Assembly: GCA_025175895.1 (NCBI GenBank)
Contig: CM045998.1
Coordinates: forward strand, 186,001-250,000
Length of the DNA: 64,000 nt
Source of the DNA: Wurfbainia villosa
Taxonomy: Eukaryota; Streptophyta; Magnoliopsida; Zingiberales; Zingiberaceae
Direction: 5' to 3'
Of this stretch, positions 1 through 11,752 are shown in pieces. Position numbers and translations under genes: made by a program. How positions within the stretch are numbered: the first letter of the stretch is position 1; every line of letters starts with the position of its first letter. A model generated the notes under the pieces. The model did not search any database. It had not been told where the DNA came from and saw nothing but the letters and a program-made list of their open reading frames with translations.

Positions 1-1298
1 GTCGATGGAAATAGTTGCGTTTGCCTCTACAAATTTCGTTAGCGCGCAACGGAAATAGGAATAATGCAATAACAAAATAGAACAAACATGCAAACACAAA
101 TATTTAACGTGGTTCAGATTCGAACGGTTCCTACTCCACGGATCGAGCTCTAAAGAGCTCTAGCAATGCCAATCACACACTACTATGCAATAACTCCTTC
201 TCGACACAAGTCGGAGGTCGAGAAACGTTGTACAAGTTATCTTACAACAGTAAGGAATGAATATAAGTAATTACAATACAAATACGAAATACAAGTAAAG
301 AAAACTTTACAACACTTTGCTTTTGATTGCTTGAATGCTTGGTTGCTTGACTTGCACTTGGAGACCCTGATTTGCAACAGCAAATCGCCCCAAAAGCTCT
401 CAAGAAACGCTGGTGAAATCCTCCTCCACGAGCTCCATTTAAAGCTTCAACCTGGGCTAGAAATCGCCGATCAGTCGACTGCTCGGGACCATCAGTCGAC
501 TGATGCCACTGTTGTCGTGAGACAACGGCTAGATCCACGCTGGAAAAATTCAACAAATCCATCATCAATCGACTAATCATGACCATCAGTCGACTGATCG
601 AGCCTCCACTCGACTGCTAACCCCAGCAATCGAGTCAGACTCCATTCTGTGGCCGAAAAACCGAGCACCAGTTGACTGATCACACGATCAGTCGATTACT
701 CGGCCAATCAATCGACTGCTCTCCTCTAGCGATCATTGTTAAACAATTCTGAGGTTTTAATCCAAGTATGGTTCCCCCATACTTGCTAGACCACCCTTAG
801 CCTAGACCTAAGCCTTCTAGCCACCTCCGTCAACCTCACGCCTCTCGGATCCCTCCAAGTCATCCATTGCCCTAGCCTTAAGGTGCTTCCATCGGTTATG
901 TCATGCTAATGGTGTCTACCCCGCCAAGACACATTAGACTTACGCCGCCAAGACTCCGCTTGGACTTTACATCACCAATATTAAACCCCTTGGACTTCTC
1001 GAATGCCAAGACTCAAGCTTGGACTTTCCCTTGCCAACCCATGTTGGACTTTCCATGCCAAGACCCATGCTTGGACTTTTCCTTGCCAAGACCCATGCTT
1101 GGACTTTATATGCCAAGTACTCAAGACTTGGACTTTTCCAAATGCCAAGTGTCCCACTTGGACTTTCCATGCCAAGTATCCATGACTTGGACTTTTCCAT
1201 GACAATCACATTGTCATATGTTTTTGTCGAATATCAAAACATCTCTCGAGTCAAGCTCGAGTCCTGGTCAATCGTGACCTGGGCCGATTGCACCAACA
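1..1298 (-). repeat. 3' LTR of element 1 (partial)
   Basis: Near-identical over most of its length to 4964-6360. It ends in CACCAACA, the complement of the LTR start TGTTGGTG on the sense strand. Its first part (the 3' end in sense) is cut by the window edge. It contains several copies of the palindrome CAGTCGACTG around 470-720 and a tandem hairpin array at 930-1200. Confidence 0.85.
930..1200. repeat. Tandem array of CCAAG/CTTGG mini-hairpins in the LTR
   Basis: Units of roughly 28-33 bases contain TTGGACTTT followed by TGCCAAG, so each junction can fold as CCAAG...CTTGG. About eight to ten imperfect copies. The same array is in the other LTR at 5935-6265, so it belongs to the element. It lies close to the sense-strand start of the LTR (U3). 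Confidence 0.75.
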
Positions 1299-1313
1299 AT
1301 CTCCCCCTTTTTG
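1299..1313 (-). other. Polypurine tract of element 1
   Basis: On the sense strand the bases just before the 3' LTR read AAAAAGGGGGAGAT, the expected primer for plus-strand synthesis. The same tract is next to the 3' LTR of element 2 (9091-9105). Confidence 0.8.
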
Positions 1314-3147
1314 ATGTTTGACAAAAATCAAACAAACCATTGAGTTAGACCATCTAACTCAAACCAATCATCCCCATCAATTTTTCCAATTGATGTCATT
1401 CGCCCAATAAGTTCTCCCCCTTTTTGACTAACATCAAAAAGGTTCTCTCTAAGGAGGTCAATGTCTCATGTCCCAATGAGATCTTACAATCTTCCCCTTG
1501 GTCCAAAAATATCTAGGATGTCTACCATCTTTCTAATGATAAGTCTCATATCACTCAAGAGAGGCAATCCTATACACTCTCCCAATTTCTAAATTGGGTA
1601 TCTCAAAATCCCATTTTTCCTCCTCATGAGGAAAAAAATATCATCCATCATCCCATGATGGATACCTCCCCCTAAAGGCTTGCTCCCCGTTGACCATTGC
1701 ACCAACAATATCCTTGGAAAGTCCCTAAGCCAATAGGAACTCTAAACCATCAAAGTTAAGGCCTTAAGTTCAACATTGAACTTTCCCATCCTTAAATTTG
1801 ATACAAACCCTAAACAACTCTCCTAATCCATATCCAATGGATTTTCACCCTTTATAATGCTTCCCAAAGCACATCCTAGGGTTAGGAGTGGCTAGGGAAC
1901 TTTACCATGGCTGAAAATGAGCTAAACAATCTTGTTTTCCCGAAATCAGCCTTGGTAGTCGACTTTATCAGAGATCAGTCGACTGCCGTCTCCATCAGTC
2001 GACTGCCACCAAGGGCAGTCGATTGATAACTGAAATTTCAAAATTTCAGTTATCAGAAATGAAATTTGAAAATTCATAAATAATTATATATATATCGAAA
2101 AATCATGAAAATTCATATGTATAATACTTATGGCCAATACAATGGGTGAAAAATATTTTACCCATAAAATAGTGAAATTGACATAAAGTTCAAAACCATT
2201 GAAATTTTCAATGTTTTGGCCCTACTTTGTATCAACTTCATCAATGGTGATTGCTATCAAAAGATAGACTTCACCAAGATTTTCTAAAATAATTTTAAAA
2301 TGTTTTTGAAAACCTATATTGGATCATGTTCCTTGGGCTCAATGTACATGACTTGTATAAAAGCTTTCCCAATTATCCACCAATGAAATTAGATGAGTTT
2401 TAGTTCATCTAGATACAAAAACTATGCACCTTGAACTTAACTCATATCCTAGCATCTCACATGTATCTAGAGTGTATAAATACACATACATGTCAATGTG
2501 ATGTGAGATGTGAGTTTTGGTTCATCTTAAACTAAAGTCTCATACATTTTCTAAGGCAACACTACTTGATTCCCTTATAAATGGGACACCAAGTTATGTC
2601 ATTGTCCTTAAATCAATTTTAATCAAATTCAAATGCATGAATAATTATGGCATTAATGATGGTATAAATAAACACATGCTCATAATCATGATGTCATGGC
2701 ATAAGATGGAATCTAAAAACACATGACATTTAAACCTTAATCCTACGCATAATCATGACATATAAAATGGTAAACATAAATATGATGTCATGGCATGTTA
2801 TATGACAATCAAAACATGACATATAAAATGTATAGGTATAATAATACCTAAATTTTAATATTAATTGTCATTTGATATAATTAAATATATTTTGCCATAT
2901 TACTACTTTTCTCCCAAGTGTGTCAAAAATCCAAAATGACACACTATGACCTCTAATCCTAAATTGTGTCAATTTAATTGATTTTTCATAATTCTAAAAA
3001 TGTATCGGCACATCCTAAAATATTTTAGGATCATAATATCAAATCTATTTCCAAGGTATCCATAACCTTGAAAATTATCTAAAGTGTCACCTTTACCATG
3101 GTTGAGTTAACTACCCATCCAATCAAGGTTGGCACACCTAAACCCAT
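1314..3147. other. Non-coding interior of element 1
   Basis: AT-rich sequence between the gag remnant and the 3' LTR with no long ORF on either strand. It holds three more CAGTCGACTG-type palindromes at about 1973-2030. No pol motif was recognised here. Confidence 0.6.
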
Positions 3148-4757
3148 CTAGCATGAATTAATCACGCTCTTGGGAACCCAAAACTTATTTAAGCTCCTAG
3201 GGTTTACTAGGTATTCCTTAGGGATAACCTCCCTAGATACCTTCCTAATGACCCTTCTAGGCTTGTTAGCCTTGGTCATTTGGGTCTTGCCATGGTTAAC
3301 TCTAGGGGTGACTCCCCTCGTAACCTTCTTAGTGGCTTCCCTAGGTTTCCTTGAAACCCTAGCCACTATGCACACACCTTGGTTACCCTTAGGGATGACT
3401 TCCCTAATAACCTTGGTCTTCCTAGACCTAGTTTTTGTTCCATAATCAAATGGAACACTATGATAAGTCACCTTAGGCTTAGGTTTGTGACCCAAACCCT
3501 TCTTGCCCTTGGTTGACTTTTGTCTCTTAAGTCCTAAGTGTTGACTTTGACTTCTAGATCCTATGGTTTGACCATTTGACCTTTGCATTTGATTTGTCAT
3601 TTTTGCAAGGGTTCTCAAGCCTTGACTTCAAGGCTTAGTTCTCTAATTCTAATTTCTCTAATTTTGTGGGTCCATTGTTTCTATGATCATTTTTGCCCTT
3701 CCTAGGCATGTGTCTAGAATTCTTGAAGTTAAAACCTAGGTGGTCTTCTATTTTCTTGATAGATTCTCTAGGTAAGGTTTTTCTAGGGACATTAGTCCCA
3801 AATTTCCCCTTATTTTCAAGGTGAATATTCTTAGCTCCTAGGCAAAAATATTTATTGCTCTTAGAATGCTTTTCATGATAAATAGCAACTGAATTGAAAT
3901 TCCTAGCATGCTTTTGTCTATTAACTAAAATAGGAGCATTATTAAAATATACCTTAGGGTTTGCCTTAGTGGCTCCCCCTACTTGTGATGCTCCATTTTG
4001 CCCCTTCTTTTCCCCCTTCGGGCATTGACTCCGGTAGTATCCCGGTTGTCGGCATTTGAAGCAAATCACTTGCTCCTTGCTTTTCTTGATGGGAACACCG
4101 ACAACCTTTGACTTTTCTTGAATTTTAGGTGTCGGAGGAGTCTTCTTAACTCTTTTCGAGCACTTACTCTTGTAATGCCCACTTTCCCTACACTCAAAGC
4201 AAATTATATGATTTTTATTTAAAATTACATTGCTTGAGTTACCTAGGTCCGTGGCGGAAGCCGAAATTGCTTCTTCACTTCTTCCGGAGGTTGATGGCTC
4301 TCCTTGCTCTTGCCCTTGCTCCGGAGTAGATGGTCTCTCCCCCTCAATCCTAGAAGTGGATGCTTCTTCCACTTCTTCCACCTCTTCTTCCACCGATCCG
4401 GAAGTTGATTCCTTCTCAACTTTCGACTCCTCACTTGCTTGTGAGGATGAGGATTCATCTTCGGCCTCTTCTTCTTGAGTCGGTGATGGGTCTTCATGGA
4501 GTTTGGTCAATTCCCTCCAAAGCTCATTGGCATTCATGCAATCACCTAGGCTACACAAGAAGTCATTAGGTATCAAATCAAAAATGAATTTTACTACCTT
4601 CTTGTTTTTCTCAAATTGTTGGAGTTGCTCTTCACTCCATCTCTTCTTTTTGAGGAAGCCACCTTTTGGTCCTCTTGGATATTCAAATCCATCCATTAAA
4701 ATGGACCACTCCTCAAAGTCTCTCATCATAATAAAGTCTTCAATTCTTCTCTTCTAA
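3148..4757 (-). pseudogene. Broken Copia-type gag of element 1
   Basis: Gag forms the particle that packages element RNA. The main open part (3635-4729) has a gag helical region near its start (RWSEEQLQQFEKNKKVVKF), an acidic Ser/Glu-rich linker and two zinc knuckles. The first knuckle is a regular C-X2-C-X4-H-X4-C (CFECRESGHYKSKC, about 4160-4205). The second (CFKCRQPGYYRSQC, about 4020-4065) has Tyr in place of the zinc-binding His. A basic C-terminal tail continues in another frame at 3148-3618 after an in-frame stop near 3630. Upstream of 4729, gag-like residues appear in different frames with stops, so the N-terminus is also damaged. No pol follows. Confidence 0.8.
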
Positions 4758-4896
4758 GAATTGAAACCTTCTCATCCATATAGGGTGTAGGGCACCGGTG
4801 TGTTGATGTCCCAACCGAGTTGTTCTTCCAACTCCATCTTCACCCTCTAGCATCTTTGTCTTAGCTCCCGGCGGTTAGTCCGTAGAAGATCCCTGG

Positions 4897-4908
4897 GCTC
4901 TGATACCA
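4897..4908 (-). other. Primer-binding site of element 1 (initiator Met tRNA)
   Basis: The sense strand reads TGGTATCAGAGC, the usual Copia primer-binding site, two bases inside the 5' LTR. This fixes the element's orientation. Confidence 0.9.
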
Positions 4909-4910
4909 AT

Positions 4911-6360
4911 TGTAGGGGAAATATTGATCGCTAGAGGGGGGTGAATAGCGTCGATTCGTTACGTCGATGGAAATCATTGCGTTTGCCTCTACAAATTTCG
5001 TTAGCGTGCAGCGGAAATAGGAATAATGCAATAACGAAATAGAACAAATACGCAAACACAAATATTTGACGTGGTTCGGAACCGAACGGTTCCTACTCCA
5101 CGGATTGAGCTCTAAAGAGCTCTAGCGATGCCAATCACACACCACTATGCAATAACTCATTCTCGACACAAGTCGGAGGTGGAGAAACCTTATACAAGTT
5201 ATCTTACAATAGTAAGGAATGAATACAAGCAATTACAATACAAATACGAAAGACAAGTAAAGAAAACTTTACAACACTTTGCTTTTGATTGCTTGAATGC
5301 TTGGTTTCTTGACTTGCACTTGGAGACCATGATTTGCAACAGTAAATCACCCCAAAAGCTCTCAAGAAACGCTGGTAAAATCCTCCTCCACGAGCTCCAT
5401 TAAAAGCTTCAACTTGGGTTAGAAATCACCGATCAGTCGACTGATCGGGACCATCAGTTGACTGATGCCACTGTTGTCGTGAGACAACGGCTAGATCCAC
5501 GCTGAAAAAATCCAACGGATCCATCATCACCGATCGATCATGACCATCATCGGATCGATCAAGCCTCCACTGATCGCTAACCTCGGTGAGTCGACTCCAT
5601 TTCTGCGAAAACCGAGCACCGCCGAGCTCATCAATCGAATCCCTCGCCTCCTCCGCATGATCGCTAGGCCAATTCCCACAGTTAAACCCTAGTTGACTCA
5701 CGCAGTCAACTACCACATGACATCAGTCGACTGACACACCTCAAACATGAGATTTTAACCCAAGTATGGTTCTCCCATACTTGCTAGACCACCCTTAGCC
5801 TAGACCTAAGCCTTCTAGCCACCTCCGTCAGCCTCATGCCTCTTGGATCCCTCCAAGTCATTCATGACTTGTTCATCCATTGCGCTAGCCTTCAGGTGCT
5901 TCCATCGGCTATGTCATGCTAACGGTGTCTACACCGCCAAGGCCCATTAGACTTACGTCGCCAAGACTCCGCTTGGACTTTATACCGCCAACCATTGGAC
6001 TTATGCTGCCAAGACTCCCGCTTGGACTTTACGTCGCCAATATCAAATCCCTTGGACTTCTCGAATGCCAAGACTCAAACTTGGACTTTCCCTTGTCAAC
6101 CCATGTTGGACTTTTCATGCCAAGACCCATGCTTGGACTTTTCCTTGCCAAGACCCATGCTTGGACTTTATATGCCAAGTACTCAAGACTTGGACTTTTC
6201 CAAATGCCAAGTGTCCCACTTGGATTTTCCATGCCAAGTACCCATGACTTGGACTTTCCCATGACAATCACATTGTCATATATTTTTTTCGAACATCAAA
6301 ACATCTCTCGAGTTAAGCTCGAGTCCTAGTCAATCGTGACCTGGGCCGATTGCACCAACA
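4911..6360 (-). repeat. 5' LTR of element 1
   Basis: 1450 bases, TGTTGGTG...CCCCTACA on the sense strand. Duplicate of 1-1298 with small indels. Its palindrome region (5430-5720) is more mutated than in the other LTR. Confidence 0.9.
5935..6265. repeat. Second copy of the CCAAG/CTTGG mini-hairpin array
   Basis: Counterpart of the array at 930-1200, with extra units around 5960-6030 (CGCCAAGACTCC...TTGGACTTTA). The two arrays differ in copy number, as expected for slippage or unequal exchange. Confidence 0.7.
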
Positions 6361-6719
6361 GTTTTAAATCCTTCGGATAACACTCATAGTGTGTGTGACC
6401 AAATAGGTTCCTATTTATGTTGGTCGTCTATAATTAACCATTAATTATAGAACAATCATGAGTGGCACCTAGTAGTACATCATGATCCCTAATTAATTGA
6501 AAAATCAACGGTTGACCCCATAATAACTTTTGAAACCTTTCAGCAGCTACAGTGAATCGTGCCCGTTCCCTTTACTCATCTTATACCCACTTGGTTCAGG
6601 ACACGATCTATGTGGCAGTACCCACTAGGCTGACTACGTCACACCTAGCCTAAGTATCATTTCCTCATCCTGTGGATTCTAGTTACTGCACATGTATTCA
6701 AGAGTATCATACTCTACGA
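6361..6719. other. Unassigned sequence beside element 1
   Basis: No ORF. Wording such as the tandem GTGTGTG near 6390 and mixed AT/GC composition resembles LTR-element DNA, but I could not pair it with another copy in the window. It may be the interior of the Tat-like element or a further insertion. Confidence 0.3.
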
Positions 6720-7260
6720 TGGGGGTAGGGACCTCCTTAGTCATTTCCAAGGGGGGCGCGATCAGAGCTCGACCACACTTCTAGTTCTTTGAACACGAGG
6801 CTTTCCACATGACTTCGGCTTTCAACAAAAAATAGGAAGTAGACCAGTGCTCATTTTCAAGAAAAGAGAAATTAGACTACTTACCTAGTGAGCCATTGAG
6901 TTCTGCTTCCATAGGGCTTAACCCGAAATAGAAGAGAAACCCCTCCTCCAACAGAAGACTAACATCGGTAGGCAAGAGTATCCGAACACTCTTGATATGA
7001 GGCAAGCTCCTTAAAATTTCCCAGCTTGAACACCGGAGGCAACTCCATTTGCCAAGAGGTCTCCCATTCGAAGGCAGGAATGGGACGGACAAAGAAATAC
7101 CTATTTTTCCAAAATTTATAGGAGGTCAAGAATTTTATTAAGAATTTGGTAGAAGGTTGGGTAGCGAAGTAGAAGACTCCGACTCTTTCTTCTTTGGGGT
7201 AAAGAAAAAGTGGAAGTTCTCGGGAGTTAAAGAGATATGATAGAAGCAGAAGACTATCAC
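6720..7260 (-). pseudogene. Antisense extra ORF (Transposase_28-like) of the Tat-like element, remnant
   Basis: On the minus strand, roughly 7260 to 6884 encodes, with frameshifts, a segment that includes DVSLLLEEGFLFYFGLSPME, closely matching the extra ORF at 28.9-29.0 kb. It is followed by an intron with GT...AG ends (6819-6884) at the same codon position as in that ORF, then by the beginning of the next exon (CCGAAGTCATG). The family is known from Tat elements as an antisense gene between pol and the 3' LTR; its function is unknown. The remainder toward 7745 is degraded. Confidence 0.6.
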
Positions 7261-7745
7261 TTCCCTACAAATTACACGAAACAAGTTCAGAGTTAATTGT
7301 TGTAGAGTAATAAGAAAATAATTGGAGAGTTTAGTAAAAAAGGAAGGAAGAGGAAAGCGGAGGCCATAACTAATTGGTCACGAAAAAAGGAAATGAAACC
7401 ATCATCAGGAGGAAGATGGGGTCATTCTACTTGTTAAGGGATGTGAATCCGGCAATCACGAGGGGCCTCATAAAGAGCCCTAAGAGATATCCTATCTTTC
7501 CTAGTGAATGAAGTGGGGAGAGTTTCGAACCAAAAAGAGGAACTCTCTGCCATGAAGGTAAGAGGTGGTGAAGGAGACTTACAAGTTAAAGACCGACCAA
7601 AAAACTTGAGAGTAAGGAGATAGAAGAAGAGCGATTGAAGGAAAAGGGAGGGGCGTGAACGAGAGCTAGCAGATGGACCTGGATCGCTCTAATAAAGGAG
7701 GAGTAAGGGGCCCTTGTCGTCTGATTTGAACACATGTGGATCAAA

Positions 7746-9090
7746 TGTTAGGATTCGATGGCCCGACTAGAAGGAGGGGATGAATAGTCTTTCGATGCTC
7801 GATGGAATTCGTTCGTTCTTGATTATCTACACTCTTGTTAGCGCAGTGGAATAATAATAATACAACTAACAAGAACACAATTAAAGCTAAAACAAAATAA
7901 AGAAAGCAATACAAACACAATCGATGTAACGTGGTTCTCGATCCTTGCCGCTAATCCACGACAATCCGTTAGGTAGATCACTCCCTCAACCTTTCCACTA
8001 AACTTCTCCTTTAGCTCAAACACAAGGTGGAGAAAACCTTCTTACACAAACTCTCTTCTTATAAGATAATAGAGATGGAATTAGTGAAGAAGAGAGTAGA
8101 AAATGTGGGAGCCTTGAGAGTATGATTAGGAGTTAAAGCATTAGCCTCTCCAAGGCTCCCAAGCCCTCTTTTTATAGAGAAGAGAGCTTTCTTCCCGTTG
8201 GGTATGCAACAGTCAACTATTGTATGCCAATAGTCGACTGCTCCTATAGTCGTCGTCTCACAACGGCAATCCACGTTGGCATCTCAGCCAACGGATAGCC
8301 CAGCAGTTGACTGCTCCTATAGCTGTTGTCTCACAACGGCTTAATCCAAGTTGGCATCTCAGCCAACAGATAGCACAACAGTCGATTGATGCAGCAAAGT
8401 CAGTGTTGGTCGAGCTTTGCTTTACGTGGTCGAAGTCCTCTTATACCCGGTCACCATACCTTGGCAGTCGACTACTAAGCCACAAAACCCTAGCTGACAC
8501 TAGTCAACTAGCAGTCGACTTGGACTAGTTGACTAATACTTATATCAGTCGACTATTGTCAGGTAAAACCTCAAACAACAAGTTGTTTGAGCATCCGACC
8601 ATCGGGTAAAACCTCAAACACCATGTTTGAGCATCCGACACTTTATCTTAGCCATTTGGCCAAATTCACCTAACTTGAACTACCCCGTCCCAAGTTACAA
8701 TTGCTCAACTCTCATCTTCTATGGAGTTCCCCATTGAAGTTATCTTCGTTCAACCTGTGTCCCTCGGATGCACTAAGCTCACGGCTTCTCCCGTGCCATC
8801 CTTCGTGTCTCGCCCTGAAGTCTGCTTCCTTTGGCTCCACTCCATTGCTCCTCGTCCGACAGTCCCTCGGATGCACCAAGCTCACGACTTCTCCCCGTGC
8901 CATCCTTTACTGACTCAAGGACCCGAACCACGAGATGATGAACTTACCAATGCTTCATCAAGCTGCTCATATATGATTCACCAAGTCTTGCACAACTTGA
9001 ACACACACATCAAACACATCCACATCCTAACTTAAACTCTTTGACACACACATCAAAACCAAGATCATACTTGGATTGATTGCCCTAACA
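7746..9090 (-). repeat. 3' LTR of element 2
   Basis: Matches 11753-13031 throughout; about 65 bases longer because of local duplications in the palindrome-rich part (8210-8550). It contains many GTCGAC-cored palindromes (CAGTCGACT and variants) and ends CCCTAACA next to the polypurine tract. Confidence 0.9.
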
Positions 9091-9105
9091 ATCTCCCCCT
9101 TTTTG
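9091..9105 (-). other. Polypurine tract of element 2
   Basis: Sense-strand AAAAAGGGGGAGAT directly before the 3' LTR, the same sequence as in element 1. Confidence 0.8.
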
Positions 9106-10150
9106 ATGTGTGACAATATGTTTAAGTTAGGTAAAGCATTCAAAAACACTTACGGAATGTAAGCATGTAAATCAAAACATGGATATCAAAACTCCCCCTT
9201 AACACATGCAAACTCCCCCTTAACACATGCCCTAGCATGATTAACTTAAACCTTAACACTCTCCCCCCTTTGACACAATCAAAAACATCATACATATGTT
9301 ATACAATGTGGTATCAAGATTTAAGAAAATAAAACACTCAAAACAGGCTTAAAACACTAAAAAATGAGCTATTGTGCTCGTGCGTTGTCATGATCGTACA
9401 GTCACCACCAATGGTGTCCGATAATCGATCTTTTGATTTAAAGCCAATTTCAAAAATACATGAAAAATTCATAAAAACTCGAAAAATTATGAAAATTGGG
9501 GAACACATTTCTTATGAGTTCCTCTATCAAGAAAAAAATGGGTTTTCATGAAAATTCATAAGATTTAAAAAAAAAGACAAAAACTCAAAAGTTTTAGAAT
9601 CCTCAAATTTTATATTAACTTTGAAACCTAGTTTTGCCTTAAAATGTTTTAAAACATCAATTCACAGTTTTCAAAACTGAAATGTTTTTAATTCATTAAA
9701 AATATCCACTTATAATCTTTGGGCAAAATGTTCATGAATTAAACATTTGCTTTCCCCATAGTTAGTCAATGATTGCTATATAATGATACACTTAATGACT
9801 CATCAAAATGTCATAAGCATTAGTGAATCATTTGTATCAACCTAACATCTCACCCATTGCTATGTTATCAATCAAGTCATCCTTATAGTTGATTGTGAGA
9901 TGTAACTAAGGTATTTCTACTTAACCAAAAATTTCATTCAATGCTATCCAAGGTTAAGTATCATCCATTAACATCCATCATAATCATAAGTCAACCATGT
10001 AATAAGATATGAAATAAGTTCAAATATGGTTGACTATCCTAAGTTCTTCTAACCTTTAAGGATTGACTTGGGTACCCAATATTGGTTCTTTCCAATAGGG
10101 TTTACCAAGTATTCATTAGAGATCCATTTTCTAGCTACCATTGTGGTTTT
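9106..10150. other. Non-coding interior of element 2
   Basis: AT-rich, no long ORF, no pol motif seen on either strand. It corresponds in position to 1314-3147 of element 1. Confidence 0.6.
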
Positions 10151-11693
10151 TTATTGACCCCTAGCAATTAGACAATGGTATGTCTTTTCATTCCTTGATT
10201 TTTCATATCCTAATTCCTTCTTATTGAAACTTGCCCTTTGGCTTCCAATGATCATTTTCAAGGTATTCGAGCCTATAGTAAATTTTTCAAGAGCTTTGCT
10301 AAGGTATTCTACCTTTTTCCTTAAAATCCTATTTTTCTCCAAGCATGCATCATTTACACTAGAAGAAACAATATCATCATATGAACATGCATTTTCAAGC
10401 TTTTCTTCTAGATTTCTAATTTCATTTTGTATGCATTTATTTTTCTTCTTAGTTCTAAATAAATCCCTAATTAAACTTGAAATCATTGAAATAATATCTT
10501 GAGTAGGGAGATTTCTTACCTCACTTATCCAATCTCCTTCCGAGTCCGATGATTGTGCTCCCCCTACACTTGAGCTCTCCTCCTCACTTGTACTTATTTT
10601 TTCTTGCTCGGATGAGGTGAAGGTTACGTCATCTATTCCCATTAGTGCAAAATGTGAGACGACTTCTATTTCTTCTGATGAGGATGAGTCATCCCATGTG
10701 GTTTTTAGGTTTCAGGACTTTGACTTCTTCTCCTTCTCCTTTGACTTCTTCTCTTCTTTCTTCTTGCCTTTTTTCTTTTTGTCATTCTTCTTCTTTTCTT
10801 CCTTCCTCTTGTTTAATAGGGGACACTCATCCCTTATGTGTCCTTTTCCTTGGCAATTATAACAAATGATCTTCCTTCTCCTTCTCCTATCATTAGGTTT
10901 GTTAAATTTAATACTTTTTAAAGCACGTCTCACCCTTTTTACCGTATACGCCTCTTCATTGGTGTCCATTAAAGAGGGAGAGTCATCATCTGATGAGGAG
11001 GGTGTGGTCTCCTTCTTCTTCCCTTTGCTTGCCACTAGTGCTACTCCCCTTGATTTAGTGATGGTTCTTCAACTATTCCTTCAAGGCGAGTTTCGTAAAG
11101 TTCCATGGTTGAAAAGAATTCTTCTAAAGTACTAACCTCTAGATTCCTTAAGATATAGAAGGAATCCACCATGGAGCTCCATTTTGATGATCAGGGGAAT
11201 GCATCAATCGCTTTCATTATAATGTCTCGGTTGGATAGCTTCTCCCCTACACTAGACAAACCATTAATAATCTCTTTAACCTAGAATGCAAAGACAATAC
11301 CTTTTCTCCTTTGTCTAATTTGATGTTATTGAGTTGCGATCGGAGAAGGTCTCGTTTTGCTAATTTTGCTTCGGATGTGCCCTCATGAAGCTCAATTAGC
11401 TTCTCCCACATCTCCTTGGCACTTGAGCATTCTCCTATTTGGTTAATCTCTTGTTGAGGAAGCACGTTGAAGAGATGATGCTTGACTTTCGAATTTGCTA
11501 GGTGCTCCTCCTTTTGCTTCTTAGTCCATCTTGACTTTTCTATCGGCTTCCCTTCTTCATCCCTAGGTATCTCGAAACCACTTTCCATTATAATCATTAT
11601 ATCGAAATCGGTTTCGAAAAATACCTCCATCCGTTTCTTCCACCATGAGAAGTCTCCATTGAATTTTTGTGGATGAATGTTCATGTCGGCCAT
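10151..11693 (-). pseudogene. Broken Copia-type gag (UBN2-like) of element 2
   Basis: The first ATG gives MADMNIHPQKFNGDFSWWKK, a typical start of plant Copia gag, followed by a UBN2-like helical region to about 11280. There, one base is lost near 11275 and the reading frame is left. A zinc knuckle CYNCQGKGHIRDEC (C-X2-C-X4-H-X4-C, about 10817-10870) follows in another frame, then a long Lys-rich stretch. A third open part (10151-10642) holds a Ser/Glu-rich segment and a coiled coil, as in the C-terminal region of this gag family. At least two frameshifts and a stop separate the three pieces. No protease or RT follows. Confidence 0.85.
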
Positions 11694-11738
11694 TGTTGAT
11701 TTGCTTGTTGCGGCGATGAGTCCATTGACAAGCTCCTC

Positions 11739-11750
11739 GCTCTGATACCA
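11739..11750 (-). other. Primer-binding site of element 2 (initiator Met tRNA)
   Basis: Sense strand TGGTATCAGAGC, two bases from the 5' LTR, exactly as in element 1. Confidence 0.9.
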
Positions 11751-11752
11751 CT

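Larger units (their letters stand above)
1..6360 (-). mobile_element. Gag-only (TR-GAG type) Copia-like LTR element 1, left end outside window
   Basis: Sense is the minus strand. Two direct repeats (1-1298 and 4911-6360) bracket about 3.6 kb. Next to the right repeat is a primer-binding site complementary to initiator Met tRNA, and next to the left repeat a purine-rich tract, so polarity is clear. The only coding matter is a broken gag; I find no protease, integrase, RT or RNase H. That architecture matches non-autonomous elements with terminal repeats plus GAG (TR-GAG), which depend on a partner element for enzymes. A deletion derivative of a full Copia element is the alternative. The TSD cannot be tested because the left end lies outside the window. 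Confidence 0.85.

Noticed and set aside
903..1321. Several short ORFs on both strands rich in LDF/CQ or KSP
   Set aside because: All come from the mini-hairpin array in the LTR; the same ORFs recur in the second LTR.
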